Source of the DNA: Leminorella richardii
GTDB taxonomy: Bacteria > Pseudomonadota > Gammaproteobacteria > Enterobacterales > Enterobacteriaceae
NCBI RefSeq assembly: GCF_900478135.1
Contig: NZ_LS483470.1
Span: forward strand, 551,501 to 615,500
DNA length: 64,000 nucleotides
Direction of reading: 5' to 3'
A program made the position numbers and the translations under genes. The notes below the pieces were generated by a model. It had not been told where the DNA came from, did no database searches, and was given only the letters and a program-made list of their open reading frames with translations. Positions within the stretch are counted from its first letter, which is position 1. Each line of letters begins with the position of its first letter. This document shows, one piece after another, positions 1-8,270 of this stretch.

Positions 1-1
1 C

Positions 2-283
2 GGTTCCGGTTCTTCTGCTGAAGAAATCAAAGAAGCAGTGGGCTACGGTGTGGTCAAAATGAATATCGATACTGACACCCAGTGGGCAACTTGGGAAGGT
101 ATCTTGAACTACTACAAAAAGAACGAAGGCTACTTGCAGGGCCAGCTGGGCAACCCAGAGGGTGACGACAAGCCGAACAAGAAGTACTACGACCCGCGTG
201 CCTGGCTGCGTGCTGCCCAGTCTACGATGATTGTTCGTTTAGAGCAGGCGTTTAAAGAACTGAACTGCGTAGACGTTCTCTAA
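2..283 (+). CDS. fbaA: Class II fructose-bisphosphate aldolase, C-terminal part (5' end outside window)
   Basis: Catalyses reversible cleavage of fructose-1,6-bisphosphate to DHAP and glyceraldehyde-3-phosphate in cytoplasmic glycolysis and gluconeogenesis. The open frame enters from the left edge with GSGSSAEEIKEAVGYGVVKM, the loop-plus-strand segment typical of the E. coli-type class II enzyme, followed by NIDTDTQWATWEG, and it ends in the family-typical tail with NKKYYDPRAWLRAAQ. Only about 93 of roughly 359 residues are present, so the zinc ligands lie outside. There is no start codon in the window; the ATG at 59 is internal. A hairpin terminator follows directly. In E. coli fbaA is followed by mscS and argO; here the Sel1 gene and an M20 operon occupy the mscS position. 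Confidence 0.96.
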   Translation, partial: GSGSSAEEIKEAVGYGVVKMNIDTDTQWATWEGILNYYKKNEGYLQGQLGNPEGDDKPNKKYYDPRAWLRAAQSTMIVRLEQAFKELNCVDVL

Positions 284-290
284 TCTACCT

Positions 291-328
291 CACTGGCATT
301 ATCGGTCTTCGATCCGGTAATGCCAGTG
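291..328 (+). terminator. Hairpin terminator after fbaA
   Basis: A 15-bp stem with one G-U pair (CACTGGCATTATCGG at 291-305, CCGGTAATGCCAGTG at 314-328) encloses an 8-nt loop, 8 nt after the fbaA stop. The downstream T-tract is weak, so this may be a processing or stabilising hairpin as well as a terminator. Confidence 0.7.
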
Positions 329-602
329 AATTAACCTTCCTGAATATTATCCAGTAAAGCTACGTTGTTAGCTTTATTTCGCACGTTCTTGTTGTCTATA
401 TCACACTGAACCCTAACAATATATTTAAATCATATTATTTTGTTTTTGGCCTGCATCAGAGGCATCCTTAGCGGTGCTTAAATATGTTATAAACTCGTTG
501 TGTAATAATTCTTGGTGCTTAAATAGTATAGGCGGAGAGTTATACTGTTGATATTTGCTTGTTGAGTAAAAGCGGTGGGTAAATCATTTTCAAGGGAATT
601 TC
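329..602. other. AT-rich intergenic region upstream of the Sel1 gene
   Basis: Noticeably AT-rich, with several stop codons in all frames and no gene that I can support. It must hold the promoter of the Sel1-repeat gene. An AAGGG ribosome binding site (592-596) precedes the ATG at 603. I see no mscS remnant, although E. coli carries mscS at this position. Confidence 0.5.
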
Positions 603-1508
603 ATGAAAAAAATAATAAAGCTATTGCTCACCGTCGGGCTCATGTCGAGTATTTTTTGTTCTGTATCTAAAGCGGATACTCAACAGCTTCAAAATAGAGC
701 CCAGCAGGGCGATTCGGAATCTCAGTTTGAGCTTGCTAACATATATAGTAAGGGGCAGGGCATTAAGAAAGACCTGCAACTAGCTAGATTCTGGTTCGAA
801 AAGGCTGCCATCCAAGGTGTTGTAAAAGCGCAATATAATCTTGGCCTTATGTATGAAAGAGGAGCGGGCGGCGGGAAAGATATTCAGAAGGCTCAGCGTT
901 GGTTTGAAAAAGCAGCAGAGCAGGGGCTTGCGGAAGCACAGCTTAGCCTGGGCATGACATACTATTGGCCAGAGATCGGCATCCCCCAAGACTACTTACA
1001 GGCCAGACAGTGGTTTGAAAAAGCGGCGGAACAGGGGAATGCGCTTGCGCAGTTTGGCCTTGGGATGATGTATTTCGAAGGAGAAGGCGTTTCAAAAGAT
1101 TATTCGCAAGCTCAACAGTGGTACAGAAAGGCAGCCGAACAAGGGCTTTCGTTAGCACAGCTTAACCTTGGCTTTATGTATTATAAAGGACAGGGTGTTT
1201 CACAAGATTATTTACAAGCTAAACAGTGGATTGAAAAAGCTGCCCTACAAGAGCATGCAAGGGCACAGTCTGAGCTTGGCATTTTATACTATAAAGGACA
1301 TGGCGTTACCCAAGACTACCAGCAGGCCAAGCAGTGGTTCGAAAAAGCTATTCAGAAAGAGCATGCGGAATCCTACACACGCCTAGGCACAATGTACTAC
1401 AAAGGGCACGGTGTTCAACAAGATAGGCAGCAGGTTAGCCAGCTGTTTCAAAAAGGCTGTCAGGCAGGGGATAAGCTTGGGTGTGAAATGTTTAATGAGC
1501 TGAATTAA
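603..1508 (+). CDS. Secreted Sel1-repeat (TPR-like) protein
   Basis: A 301-residue protein with a clear Sec signal peptide (Lys-rich start, hydrophobic core, probable cleavage after VSKA near residue 24). The rest is seven consecutive ~36-residue Sel1 repeats (about residues 33-285), each of the form A.QG...AQ..LG.MY..G.GV..DY.QA.QWFEKA, ending in a short Cys-containing tail (GCQAGDKLGCEMFNELN). Sel1 repeats form alpha-solenoids that bind other proteins; no catalytic domain is present. It stands alone, with its own SD and a downstream terminator, between fbaA and an oppositely oriented amidohydrolase operon. A periplasmic protein-binding or scaffold role is an inference; the partner is unknown. 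Confidence 0.9.
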   Translation: MKKIIKLLLTVGLMSSIFCSVSKADTQQLQNRAQQGDSESQFELANIYSKGQGIKKDLQLARFWFEKAAIQGVVKAQYNLGLMYERGAGGGKDIQKAQRWFEKAAEQGLAEAQLSLGMTYYWPEIGIPQDYLQARQWFEKAAEQGNALAQFGLGMMYFEGEGVSKDYSQAQQWYRKAAEQGLSLAQLNLGFMYYKGQGVSQDYLQAKQWIEKAALQEHARAQSELGILYYKGHGVTQDYQQAKQWFEKAIQKEHAESYTRLGTMYYKGHGVQQDRQQVSQLFQKGCQAGDKLGCEMFNELN

Positions 1509-1587
1509 TTATTTTATTTGCAGGAATGATTCAGAGTATACGACTCGTTTATTCAGTCATAGCTATGAACCATTTGATTGAGCTAAT

Positions 1588-1625
1588 AAAAAATCCGAAA
1601 ACAAAAATGTTCTCGGATTTTTTTG
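1588..1625 (+). terminator. Rho-independent terminator after the Sel1 gene
   Basis: A stem of AAAAAATCCGAAAAC (1588-1602) pairing with GTTCTCGGATTTTTT (1609-1623), with one internal mismatch, followed by TTGTTT. The A-rich 5' arm means it could also serve the converging minus-strand amidohydrolase gene that ends at 1718. Confidence 0.75.
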
Positions 1626-1717
1626 TTTAGTGTCCTGCGACATTAACAGAATTTTATTGCCGCTACGACCGCCAGCCTTCCACCCGTCTCTCTGAGGCAG
1701 AACGCGTGTAGACCCTA

Positions 1718-2902
1718 TTAAAACTCGTCCTGCATAAGATAGTCGTAGGCGTACTGAGCATAAAGCTCGGCACCTGCCGCCATAGTGTCTTCATCGATGT
1801 TAAAACAGCCGTGATGGTGCGCCCAGTCGCTTCCCTTCTCAGGGTTGCCCGTGCCGACCAGCGCAAAACAGCCAGGAATATTTTCGATATAGAAGCTGAA
1901 ATCTTCTCCGCCAGTGGTGGGCTGTGCAGCAAACAGAACGTCGTCACCAAACGCTTGGCGAATGGTGGACTGTGCCAGCAGCGCGCTGCGCTCTTCGTTG
2001 ATAAGCGGCAGTGTGCCGTAGACGTAGTCTACCTGAGCGGTAGCGCCGTAAATCGCAGCAGTGTGCTCAGCGTAGCGTTCGATAGCGGCCTTAATGCGTT
2101 CGCGGTTTTCAATGTTGAAGCAGCGTACAGTGCCATCAAGCACAGCGTTTTCAGCAATGACGTTAAACCGAGTGCCGACGTCCATTTTCCCAATAGTGAC
2201 CACCGCTGGTTCGAGGGGGGAGGTTTCTCGGGAAACAATAGCCTGTAGGTTCATAACAAAAGATGAGGCAACGACGGCAGCGTCGATACAGGCTTCAGGC
2301 ATTGAGCCGTGGCCGCCGCGCCCTTTGAAGCTTACCTTCAGCAGGTCCGCTGAGGCGAACGAGGAGCCTACGTTACAGGAGATTTTGCCAGAGGCGACGG
2401 TTGTCCAGATGTGCATGCCGAAAACGTTATCAACGCCTTCGATGGCTCCTTGCTTGACCATCTCCAGTGCACCCTGAGCGATTTCTTCTGCCGGCTGAAA
2501 AATCAGGCGCACGTTGCCGCGCAGCTGGTCGCGGCATTCATACAGCGCTTTGGCCGCAGTAATGAGCATGGCAGTATGGGCATCGTGACCGCAGGCGTGC
2601 ATTTTTCCTGGTGTTTGTGACTTATAGGCCAGGCTGTCGTTGAGCTCCAAAACAGGTAGGGCGTCCATATCGGCGCGCAGCGCTACGGTTTTGCCGGGCT
2701 TGCCGCCCTGAATGTCGGCAATGACGCCAGTGGGTTCAGTGAGGCGATAAGGAATGCCTATCTCGTCGAGCGCCTCTGCGATTTTCTTGGTGGTACGAAT
2801 CTCTTCCCACGGGAGCTCTGGATGGGCGTGCAGGTCGCGGCGAAATGCAATCATTTGGTCCTGATGCTTCTTGATAGATGCCGCTATGTCTGGGTTACTC
2901 AT
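1718..2902 (-). CDS. M20 family amidohydrolase (HipO/AbgA/carboxypeptidase-like)
   Basis: A 394-residue zinc-dependent amidohydrolase of the M20D type, the family of hippurate hydrolase, N-acyl amino acid amidohydrolases and IAA-amino acid hydrolases. Visible motifs, in order: ADMDALPV, the metal-binding MHACGHDAHTAML, the catalytic QPAEE, a ligand His in GMHIW, and the C-terminal TTGGEDFSFY. There is no signal peptide, so it is cytoplasmic. Its start overlaps the stop of the next upstream gene (2895) by 8 bp, showing translational coupling in an operon with a second M20 enzyme and a permease. This suggests uptake and stepwise hydrolysis of an N-acyl or N-carbamoyl amino acid or a dipeptide-like compound. 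The exact substrate cannot be read from the sequence. Confidence 0.88.
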   Translation of the reverse strand: MSNPDIAASIKKHQDQMIAFRRDLHAHPELPWEEIRTTKKIAEALDEIGIPYRLTEPTGVIADIQGGKPGKTVALRADMDALPVLELNDSLAYKSQTPGKMHACGHDAHTAMLITAAKALYECRDQLRGNVRLIFQPAEEIAQGALEMVKQGAIEGVDNVFGMHIWTTVASGKISCNVGSSFASADLLKVSFKGRGGHGSMPEACIDAAVVASSFVMNLQAIVSRETSPLEPAVVTIGKMDVGTRFNVIAENAVLDGTVRCFNIENRERIKAAIERYAEHTAAIYGATAQVDYVYGTLPLINEERSALLAQSTIRQAFGDDVLFAAQPTTGGEDFSFYIENIPGCFALVGTGNPEKGSDWAHHHGCFNIDEDTMAAGAELYAQYAYDYLMQDEF

Positions 2903-4139
2903 GTGTTGCCTCTGTCATTTCTAGTACGGTTTGGAAAATAACATCCACGCCTTTTTGCAATTGTTCATAGTCGGTCCACTCGTCGGGATGATGGCTTAAT
3001 CCATCGCGACTGGGAACGAAAACCAAGCCCACATCAGTGATGCCTGCAAATATCATAGCATCGTGGCCTGCGCCGCTGACCATAGTGCGGCTGCTTAATC
3101 CAAGCTTATCTGCGCTGTTTTTTAGCGAGGCTAAAATCGAGGTGTTCAGGGGCGTTGGGGAAACGTAAAGCGGCTGCTCTATCTCTGCTTTTACGCCGTC
3201 GCAGGCGAAGGTTTGAATGCAGTTCTGAATCTGCTCGATGGTCTGGCGCAGCTTCTCTTCGCTCTTGGAGCGAATGTCGACAGTGAAGCTAACGCGGTGG
3301 GGGATCACGTTTGCACCGTTTGGATAAACCTGAAGTTTACCCACGGTAGCAACAGTAGCCTCACCGGCCTGGCGGGCAAAGTCACCGATGCGGCTGACCA
3401 TCTGGCTGGCGGCTACCAGCGCGTCCTGACGGCGGTCCATCGGCGTGGTGCCCGCATGGCCAGCTTTACCGGTTAATACGACGTTCAGCTGAGTGATGCC
3501 GACGATAACGTCGACTAGCCCGACGTCGGTAGCCGTTTGTTCCAGCACCGGGCCCTGTTCAATATGCAGCTCGATAAACGCCTTAAGGGTAGCGGGTGGA
3601 ATAACGATGCTGGCAACGCTGTCGGCATTAAAGCCGACTTCCGCCATGCGATCTGCTGCGCTGACGCCTTCGGCGTCGCAAAGGCGGTGCAGCTCTTCAG
3701 CGCTGACTTTCCCAGCAAGAGCGCTGGAAGCCATCAGACCGCGCCCAAAGCTGGCTCCCTCTTCTTCAACTAGGGCGACAACGTCCAGCGGATAGCGGGG
3801 GGTAAGTCGGTTTTCATGAAAGAGACTGGCGATCTCAAGACCCATGACCACACCCGCAGGGCCGTCAAAGGCGCCGCCGTGGGGAACGGAATCAAAGTGC
3901 GAGCCAATCATGACCGCGGGTAGCGCATCGTCGTTGCCCGACAGCCGACCAAAAATATTGCCAATGGCGTCTTCCCGAACGGTAAGCCCGGCTTCCTGCA
4001 TTTGCTGCTTTATATAGGCGCGCGCCTGCTGCCCCTGTGGGCTATAGCTCATACGCGTGGTGCCTGCCCCCGGCGTTGCCGTAAAGGCTGCCAGCGCCTC
4101 AATGTGGCGCTGGATCCTGTCTGTTTTTGCGTGAATCAC
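2895..4139 (-). CDS. Zn-dependent amidase/hydantoinase-carbamoylase family (AllC/HyuC-like)
   Basis: A 414-residue M20 hydrolase of the allantoate amidohydrolase / N-carbamoyl-L-amino acid hydrolase / beta-ureidopropionase group. The dinuclear zinc ligands are visible: GSHFDSVPHGG, AFDGPAG, VALVEEEGASFG, ELHIEQGPVLE and GAGHDAM near the C-terminus. The central lid/dimerisation domain with GKAGHAGTTPMDRR is present. It overlaps the downstream M20D gene by 8 bp and lies 7 bp after the permease gene, so the three form an operon. Members of this family remove a carbamoyl group or ammonia from ureido compounds; which one here is unknown. No allantoinase, ureidoglycolate or hydantoinase genes are nearby, so a classic allantoin pathway is not supported. 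Confidence 0.88.
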   Translation of the reverse strand: MIHAKTDRIQRHIEALAAFTATPGAGTTRMSYSPQGQQARAYIKQQMQEAGLTVREDAIGNIFGRLSGNDDALPAVMIGSHFDSVPHGGAFDGPAGVVMGLEIASLFHENRLTPRYPLDVVALVEEEGASFGRGLMASSALAGKVSAEELHRLCDAEGVSAADRMAEVGFNADSVASIVIPPATLKAFIELHIEQGPVLEQTATDVGLVDVIVGITQLNVVLTGKAGHAGTTPMDRRQDALVAASQMVSRIGDFARQAGEATVATVGKLQVYPNGANVIPHRVSFTVDIRSKSEEKLRQTIEQIQNCIQTFACDGVKAEIEQPLYVSPTPLNTSILASLKNSADKLGLSSRTMVSGAGHDAMIFAGITDVGLVFVPSRDGLSHHPDEWTDYEQLQKGVDVIFQTVLEMTEATHE

Positions 4140-4146
4140 GTGTTAT

Positions 4147-5373
4147 CTACCCTGCGACTGGCGTAATGTAGCCAACCATAATACCTGCCAGCACGACGGA
4201 AACCATAGTGACGGAAATAAAGCCGCCAACCAGCATTGGACCGAGCATATGGTTAGTTAATACCTGACGCTCTTTTTCGTCTCTGGTTAACGAGGTAATG
4301 GCTTCGTTAGTAATGATGTAGTCAGCCGGGAAACCGTATAGTGCGGTAAGAGAAATAGCAAACGCCATTTCCATTGAAACCCCAAGGATCTTGCCAACCA
4401 CCCAAGACACGATAAACATACCGACAACGGCTGTGCCGATCAGCACAATCATCGGAAACAGCAGGCGCATCAGCATCTCTGGCGTCGCTTTGTTCAGGGT
4501 GTCGAAGATAAACAGCATCAATACCATGACGGCAAAGCCAAAACCGTTGGCCTTTTGCAGCGGGTGCCTTTCCAGAAAGCCCAGTGAAGAAGCAATAACG
4601 CCAAACAGTAGACACAGCACGAACGGGCTAACACTGACAACGGGCGCCAGCGCAGTAGAGGCCAGATAGGCCAGCAGCCCGACAAAGGCCAGACGCAGGA
4701 ATTTGAAGTAGCTGGTATTGTAGTGCGAAGGGATGCCGCTAAACAGGCGGGGCATCTTGTCTTCGGCAGCGATGGTCGTTGGTTCGTGATTATCTGAGCC
4801 TGCCTCTTCCAGAGGGGCGTCCTTCCACTCTCCGGCGCGGTATTTTTCCAATACTCGCTTGCCTTCGCGCTGAAGCATGATGGCGGTGAGCGGATAGCCT
4901 GCAAATCCTTGCATCACGTAAATCAGAATGGCGAAAACGGACAGATCGACAAGCCCTGCATCCGCTGCGCCTTTTGACATAATCAGCGATGAGACAATGC
5001 CGCCAACCAGCGGTGGAATAGTGACGATGGCTGTGTTCATGTCAAACATGAATATGCACATGGTAAACACGGCAGCGATGATGCCAAGAATGCCCGCGAG
5101 GGAAATGATAATAGTCTTCCACTGCCTGCCAAGCTCTTTCATGGAGAGCAGTGTCCCCATGTTGGTAATGAGCAGGTACATCATCATCACGGCAACCGGC
5201 GTCGTGATGCCGGCAAGGCTGATAATGTTACTGGGGAAGAAAGTCCAATAGCCGACAAGAAACAGCACGGCGCAGACAAAAACAGAGGGGATCCAGGCCT
5301 TGGTTCTCACTGACACGGCGTCGCCGATATAAAGAATAAGAACAATGATTAACAGCGCTAACATCTGCGACAT
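4147..5373 (-). CDS. Multi-pass membrane transporter, family not certain
   Basis: A 408-residue very hydrophobic protein with about 10-11 predicted transmembrane segments and a hydrophilic central loop (roughly residues 175-215, EGKRVLEKYRAGEWKDAPLEE onwards). The paired hydrophobic halves around a cytoplasmic loop resemble glutamate/carboxylate symporters of the GltS/2-HCT type, but I cannot name the family confidently. It is the first gene of the minus-strand operon with two M20 amidohydrolases (7 bp spacing), so it most likely imports the compound that those enzymes hydrolyse. Its start ATG at 5373 is followed by a hydrophobic first helix and has GAACTTCTC-type upstream sequence rather than a strong SD. 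Confidence 0.75.
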   Translation of the reverse strand: MSQMLALLIIVLILYIGDAVSVRTKAWIPSVFVCAVLFLVGYWTFFPSNIISLAGITTPVAVMMMYLLITNMGTLLSMKELGRQWKTIIISLAGILGIIAAVFTMCIFMFDMNTAIVTIPPLVGGIVSSLIMSKGAADAGLVDLSVFAILIYVMQGFAGYPLTAIMLQREGKRVLEKYRAGEWKDAPLEEAGSDNHEPTTIAAEDKMPRLFSGIPSHYNTSYFKFLRLAFVGLLAYLASTALAPVVSVSPFVLCLLFGVIASSLGFLERHPLQKANGFGFAVMVLMLFIFDTLNKATPEMLMRLLFPMIVLIGTAVVGMFIVSWVVGKILGVSMEMAFAISLTALYGFPADYIITNEAITSLTRDEKERQVLTNHMLGPMLVGGFISVTMVSVVLAGIMVGYITPVAG

Positions 5374-5736
5374 AGAGAAGTTCCATTTATATGTATTACA
5401 TTACCCAATTATGTAATCTTTAATTTTGGTAATTATTTTAAATTTGGTTGATAGTTCTGATTTTTGCTTGAGGGATGTCCATAAAGCAGCGTATAAAACT
5501 ACTTCTAACTGAATGTGTATGTCAAGTTTAAGTGACGTTTGTGGCAATAAAAATGAACGTCAGGAAGTGAGGGAATAGGATTGTCATCAAAGAGCCTTCG
5601 GAGGCTGGCATTATTCCCTCTAGCCCACAGTGCCTATAAGCAACGCTAATGGGCAATTAGAATTATCCATTTCCCTATGCGAAATCAGACGGTTAGTCTA
5701 CACAGCATTGACCTATTGATACGAGTGAGGCGTAAA
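5374..5736. promoter_or_regulatory. Divergent intergenic region: permease/M20 operon and argO
   Basis: The stretch holds no convincing gene. It is AT-rich near 5400-5460 and must carry the minus-strand promoter of the permease operon and the plus-strand argO promoter. In E. coli ArgP activates argO from a site just upstream of its promoter; an equivalent site is expected here but I could not define it by eye. Confidence 0.4.
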
Positions 5737-6363
5737 GTGCTGTTGACCTATTTTCAAGGAGTTGTGCTGGGCATGGCGATGATTCTGCCCATTGGGCCAC
5801 AAAACGCGTTTGTTTTGTCACAGGGAATGCGCAGGCAGTACCCGATAATGGTTGCGGGCGTGTGTGCTTTAAGTGACGGGGTGCTGATTTCTCTCGGCGT
5901 ATTTGGCGGCGGCGCTCTGTTGGCAAGCTCTACACTGGTGCTTCAGCTAGTGACTTGGGCGGGAGTACTGTTTCTTTTGTGGTACGGCTGGGGGGCGTTT
6001 AAAGACGCGCTGCGAGCAAGCAGCGAGGCGTTTAGCCTTCAAGACGGTGCAGTTCGCAGTCGCTACCGTATTATTGCTACTGTGCTGGCGGTCACTTGGT
6101 TAAATCCCCACGTATATATCGACACGGTTGTGGTACTCGGCAGTTTAGGCGAGCAGTTTGGTTCTCTGCGGCTATGGTTTGTTTTGGGAGCGGTTACTGC
6201 ATCCATCGTCTGGTTTTTCTCTCTGGCGCTCTTGGCCGCGTGGATGGCGCCGTGGCTACAGAAATCTTCAGCTCAGCGCATAATTAACATTGGGATAGGC
6301 AGCGTCATGTGGATTATCGCGTTTCAGCTGGCAAGGCATGCGCTTGCGGGGATCCTGGCATAA
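5737..6363 (+). CDS. argO: Arginine exporter ArgO (LysE family)
   Basis: An inner-membrane exporter of L-arginine (and the toxic analogue canavanine) of the LysE family, with about six helices. The N-terminal YFQGVVLGMAMILPIGPQNAF is the ArgO/LysE signature. I choose the GTG at 5737 (VLLTYFQG) because it aligns with the E. coli N-terminus, has GTGAGG 6 nt upstream, and gives 208 residues against 211 in E. coli. The longer ATG start at 5677 would add 20 polar residues unlike the family. The order argO-yggE-argP matches E. coli. ArgP encoded at 7199-8092 is the expected activator. Confidence 0.93.
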   Translation: MLLTYFQGVVLGMAMILPIGPQNAFVLSQGMRRQYPIMVAGVCALSDGVLISLGVFGGGALLASSTLVLQLVTWAGVLFLLWYGWGAFKDALRASSEAFSLQDGAVRSRYRIIATVLAVTWLNPHVYIDTVVVLGSLGEQFGSLRLWFVLGAVTASIVWFFSLALLAAWMAPWLQKSSAQRIINIGIGSVMWIIAFQLARHALAGILA

Positions 6364-6464
6364 ACGTCAATATGGTGTAAATTCTGTTGTTATCTGAAGG
6401 CGACGTCTTATGATGTCGCTGTTGTTAAATCCTTTAACAAGATATACGGCTTTGAGGAGACACC

Positions 6465-7202
6465 ATGAAGTTAAAAACGCTAGCCATTGCTGCCGCTTTT
6501 GCGGTCGCCCCGTTCACCATGCAGGCGGCAGAATTGCCTGATGGCCCTCATATTGCGACCTCGGGCAGCAGCATTGTGAAAGCCAAGCCTGATATGGCGA
6601 CGCTGTTCATTGAGGTGAATGTTTCAAACAAGTCTGCGGCAGAAGCCAAGAAGAAGAGCGATGAACGCGTTGCAAAGTACATCGACTTCCTGCAAAAAAA
6701 CGGCATTGATAAAGCGGATATTGACGCAGCCAACATTCAAACGCGCATAGAATACTCTGACGGCAGCTATGTCAGCAGCGCGAAAAGAACCATTAAAGGC
6801 TATATTGCCACCCGTCAGGTGAAAGTGACGGTTCGCCAACTGGACAAGCTGAATGCCCTGTTAGATGGTGCGTTAGCTAACGAACTGAATGAAATTAACG
6901 ATGTGCAGCTGGGCGTTATGAAAGACGAAACTTATCGCGACGAAGCGCGCCAGCAGGCGGTAAAGGATGCGGTAGAGAAAGCCAATGCGCTGGCGAAAGA
7001 GTTCGGCGTGAAGCTAGGCCCCGTGTTCAGCATTCGCTATAACTCCAGCGGCGGCGGTGCGGTACCAGCAGCGAGCTACCGAAGCAAGGCGATGTCCTAC
7101 TCTTCCAGCGCGGCGGACGAGAGCTATCAGCAGCAGAGCATCGACTTTAACGATCGTGTAGAAGTGGTGTTTGACATCCAGCGCGAGCCGAAAGCGAACT
7201 AA
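6465..7202 (+). CDS. yggE: Periplasmic SIMPL-domain (DUF541) oxidative-stress protein YggE
   Basis: A 245-residue exported protein: the signal peptide MKLKTLAIAAAFAVAPFTMQ ends with AAA near residue 22, followed by a single SIMPL/DUF541 domain (GPHIATSGSSIVKAKPDMA to VEVVFDIQREP). YggE in E. coli is linked to lowered oxidative stress, with no known enzyme activity. A GAGGAG ribosome binding site precedes the ATG. The stop codon overlaps the end of the convergent argP gene by 4 bp. Its position between argO and argP is the same as in E. coli, which makes the identification secure. Confidence 0.93.
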   Translation: MKLKTLAIAAAFAVAPFTMQAAELPDGPHIATSGSSIVKAKPDMATLFIEVNVSNKSAAEAKKKSDERVAKYIDFLQKNGIDKADIDAANIQTRIEYSDGSYVSSAKRTIKGYIATRQVKVTVRQLDKLNALLDGALANELNEINDVQLGVMKDETYRDEARQQAVKDAVEKANALAKEFGVKLGPVFSIRYNSSGGGAVPAASYRSKAMSYSSSAADESYQQQSIDFNDRVEVVFDIQREPKAN

Positions 7203-8092
7203 ATCTGCCTTAATACCTGACGCCCGTATCCTAAAAGGGCGTCAGTCACTTCCCGCATAATCTTGCTTTCCGGCGAAAAGCGATGCCAGTACAGCATGCG
7301 TCTTTGGCATAAACCCGGTGTCAGATCCATCAGCTCCCCGTTAGCCAGCTCTTTTTCAATTTGCAGGTGTGGGATCATGCAGCAGGTCGTACCCTGTTTT
7401 GCCAACTGGACGAAGGCTTCCGACGAGCTGACGATGTGGCAGGGCACGCTGCCCGGCGGTAGGTCGAAGTTCTGCTGTAAAAACGCCTGATGCATATCGT
7501 CCAAGTGGTCAAATGCAACGGCAGGCGCCTTTTGCAACGCACTGCGGGTGACCCCGTTAGGGAAGTAGCGATCGGCAAATTCCGGCGAAGCGACAAAGAT
7601 ATAGTCCAGCGCTCCGAGCTGATCCACCAGGCATCGAGGCAGCGCCTGAGGCTGGATACTGACGGCGCCGACCACTTCACCCAGCCGCAGACGTTCCTGA
7701 GTGCGGGTTTCGTCTTCAACCTGAAGATTCAGGCGAATAGGAGAGTCGGAAAGCACCGGCTTGAGGGCAGGCAGCAGCCAGGTTGCCAAACTGTCGGCAT
7801 TGACCGCCAGCGCCAGCTGAAGTGGCGATTCCACACTGCCTTCGTCGCTGAGCCACTCGTCTTCTAACAGCTCAACCTGGTGCAGAAGAGCCAGAAGCTT
7901 TTGCCCCTGTTCAGTCGGCTTAGGAGGAACGGTGCGGATCAGCAACGGCTGGCCGTAGAGGTACTCTAACTGCTTAATCCGCTGTGAAACGGCCGACTGG
8001 GTGATGCACAGCTTTTGCGCTGCGCGCTCAAAGCCGCGTTCGCGAATCACCGCGTCCAATGCCTGAAGCACGCGATAGTCTGGGCGTTTCAT
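7199..8092 (-). CDS. argP: LysR-type regulator ArgP (IciA)
   Basis: A 297-residue LysR regulator that senses arginine and lysine and activates argO (and lysine-related and dapB-type genes). The N-terminal helix-turn-helix (ERAAQKLCITQSAVSQRIKQ) and much of the effector domain (LATWLLPAL, RLNLQVEDETRTQERL, CHIVSSSEAFVQLAKQGTT) are nearly identical to E. coli ArgP. I set the start at the ATG 8092 (MKRPDYRVLQALDAV), giving exactly the E. coli length; an open frame extends 24 codons further upstream but those residues are not family-like. It is convergent with yggE and divergent from rpiA. Confidence 0.96.
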   Translation of the reverse strand: MKRPDYRVLQALDAVIRERGFERAAQKLCITQSAVSQRIKQLEYLYGQPLLIRTVPPKPTEQGQKLLALLHQVELLEDEWLSDEGSVESPLQLALAVNADSLATWLLPALKPVLSDSPIRLNLQVEDETRTQERLRLGEVVGAVSIQPQALPRCLVDQLGALDYIFVASPEFADRYFPNGVTRSALQKAPAVAFDHLDDMHQAFLQQNFDLPPGSVPCHIVSSSEAFVQLAKQGTTCCMIPHLQIEKELANGELMDLTPGLCQRRMLYWHRFSPESKIMREVTDALLGYGRQVLRQI

Positions 8093-8270
8093 TGTGTGTC
8101 TTCTCCGTTTTATCGAACTGCGGTAAGAGCCTACTCCAATAAGCATCAAGTCACTCTCTAACACTATGCCATACTTTTATTATTGCCGTACATTTCTTAA
8201 GGCTTCTGCTATATTGGCGGCAGGACTTCTTATAATAATCACATTTTTGGCAAGACAGGTAGATTTCACC

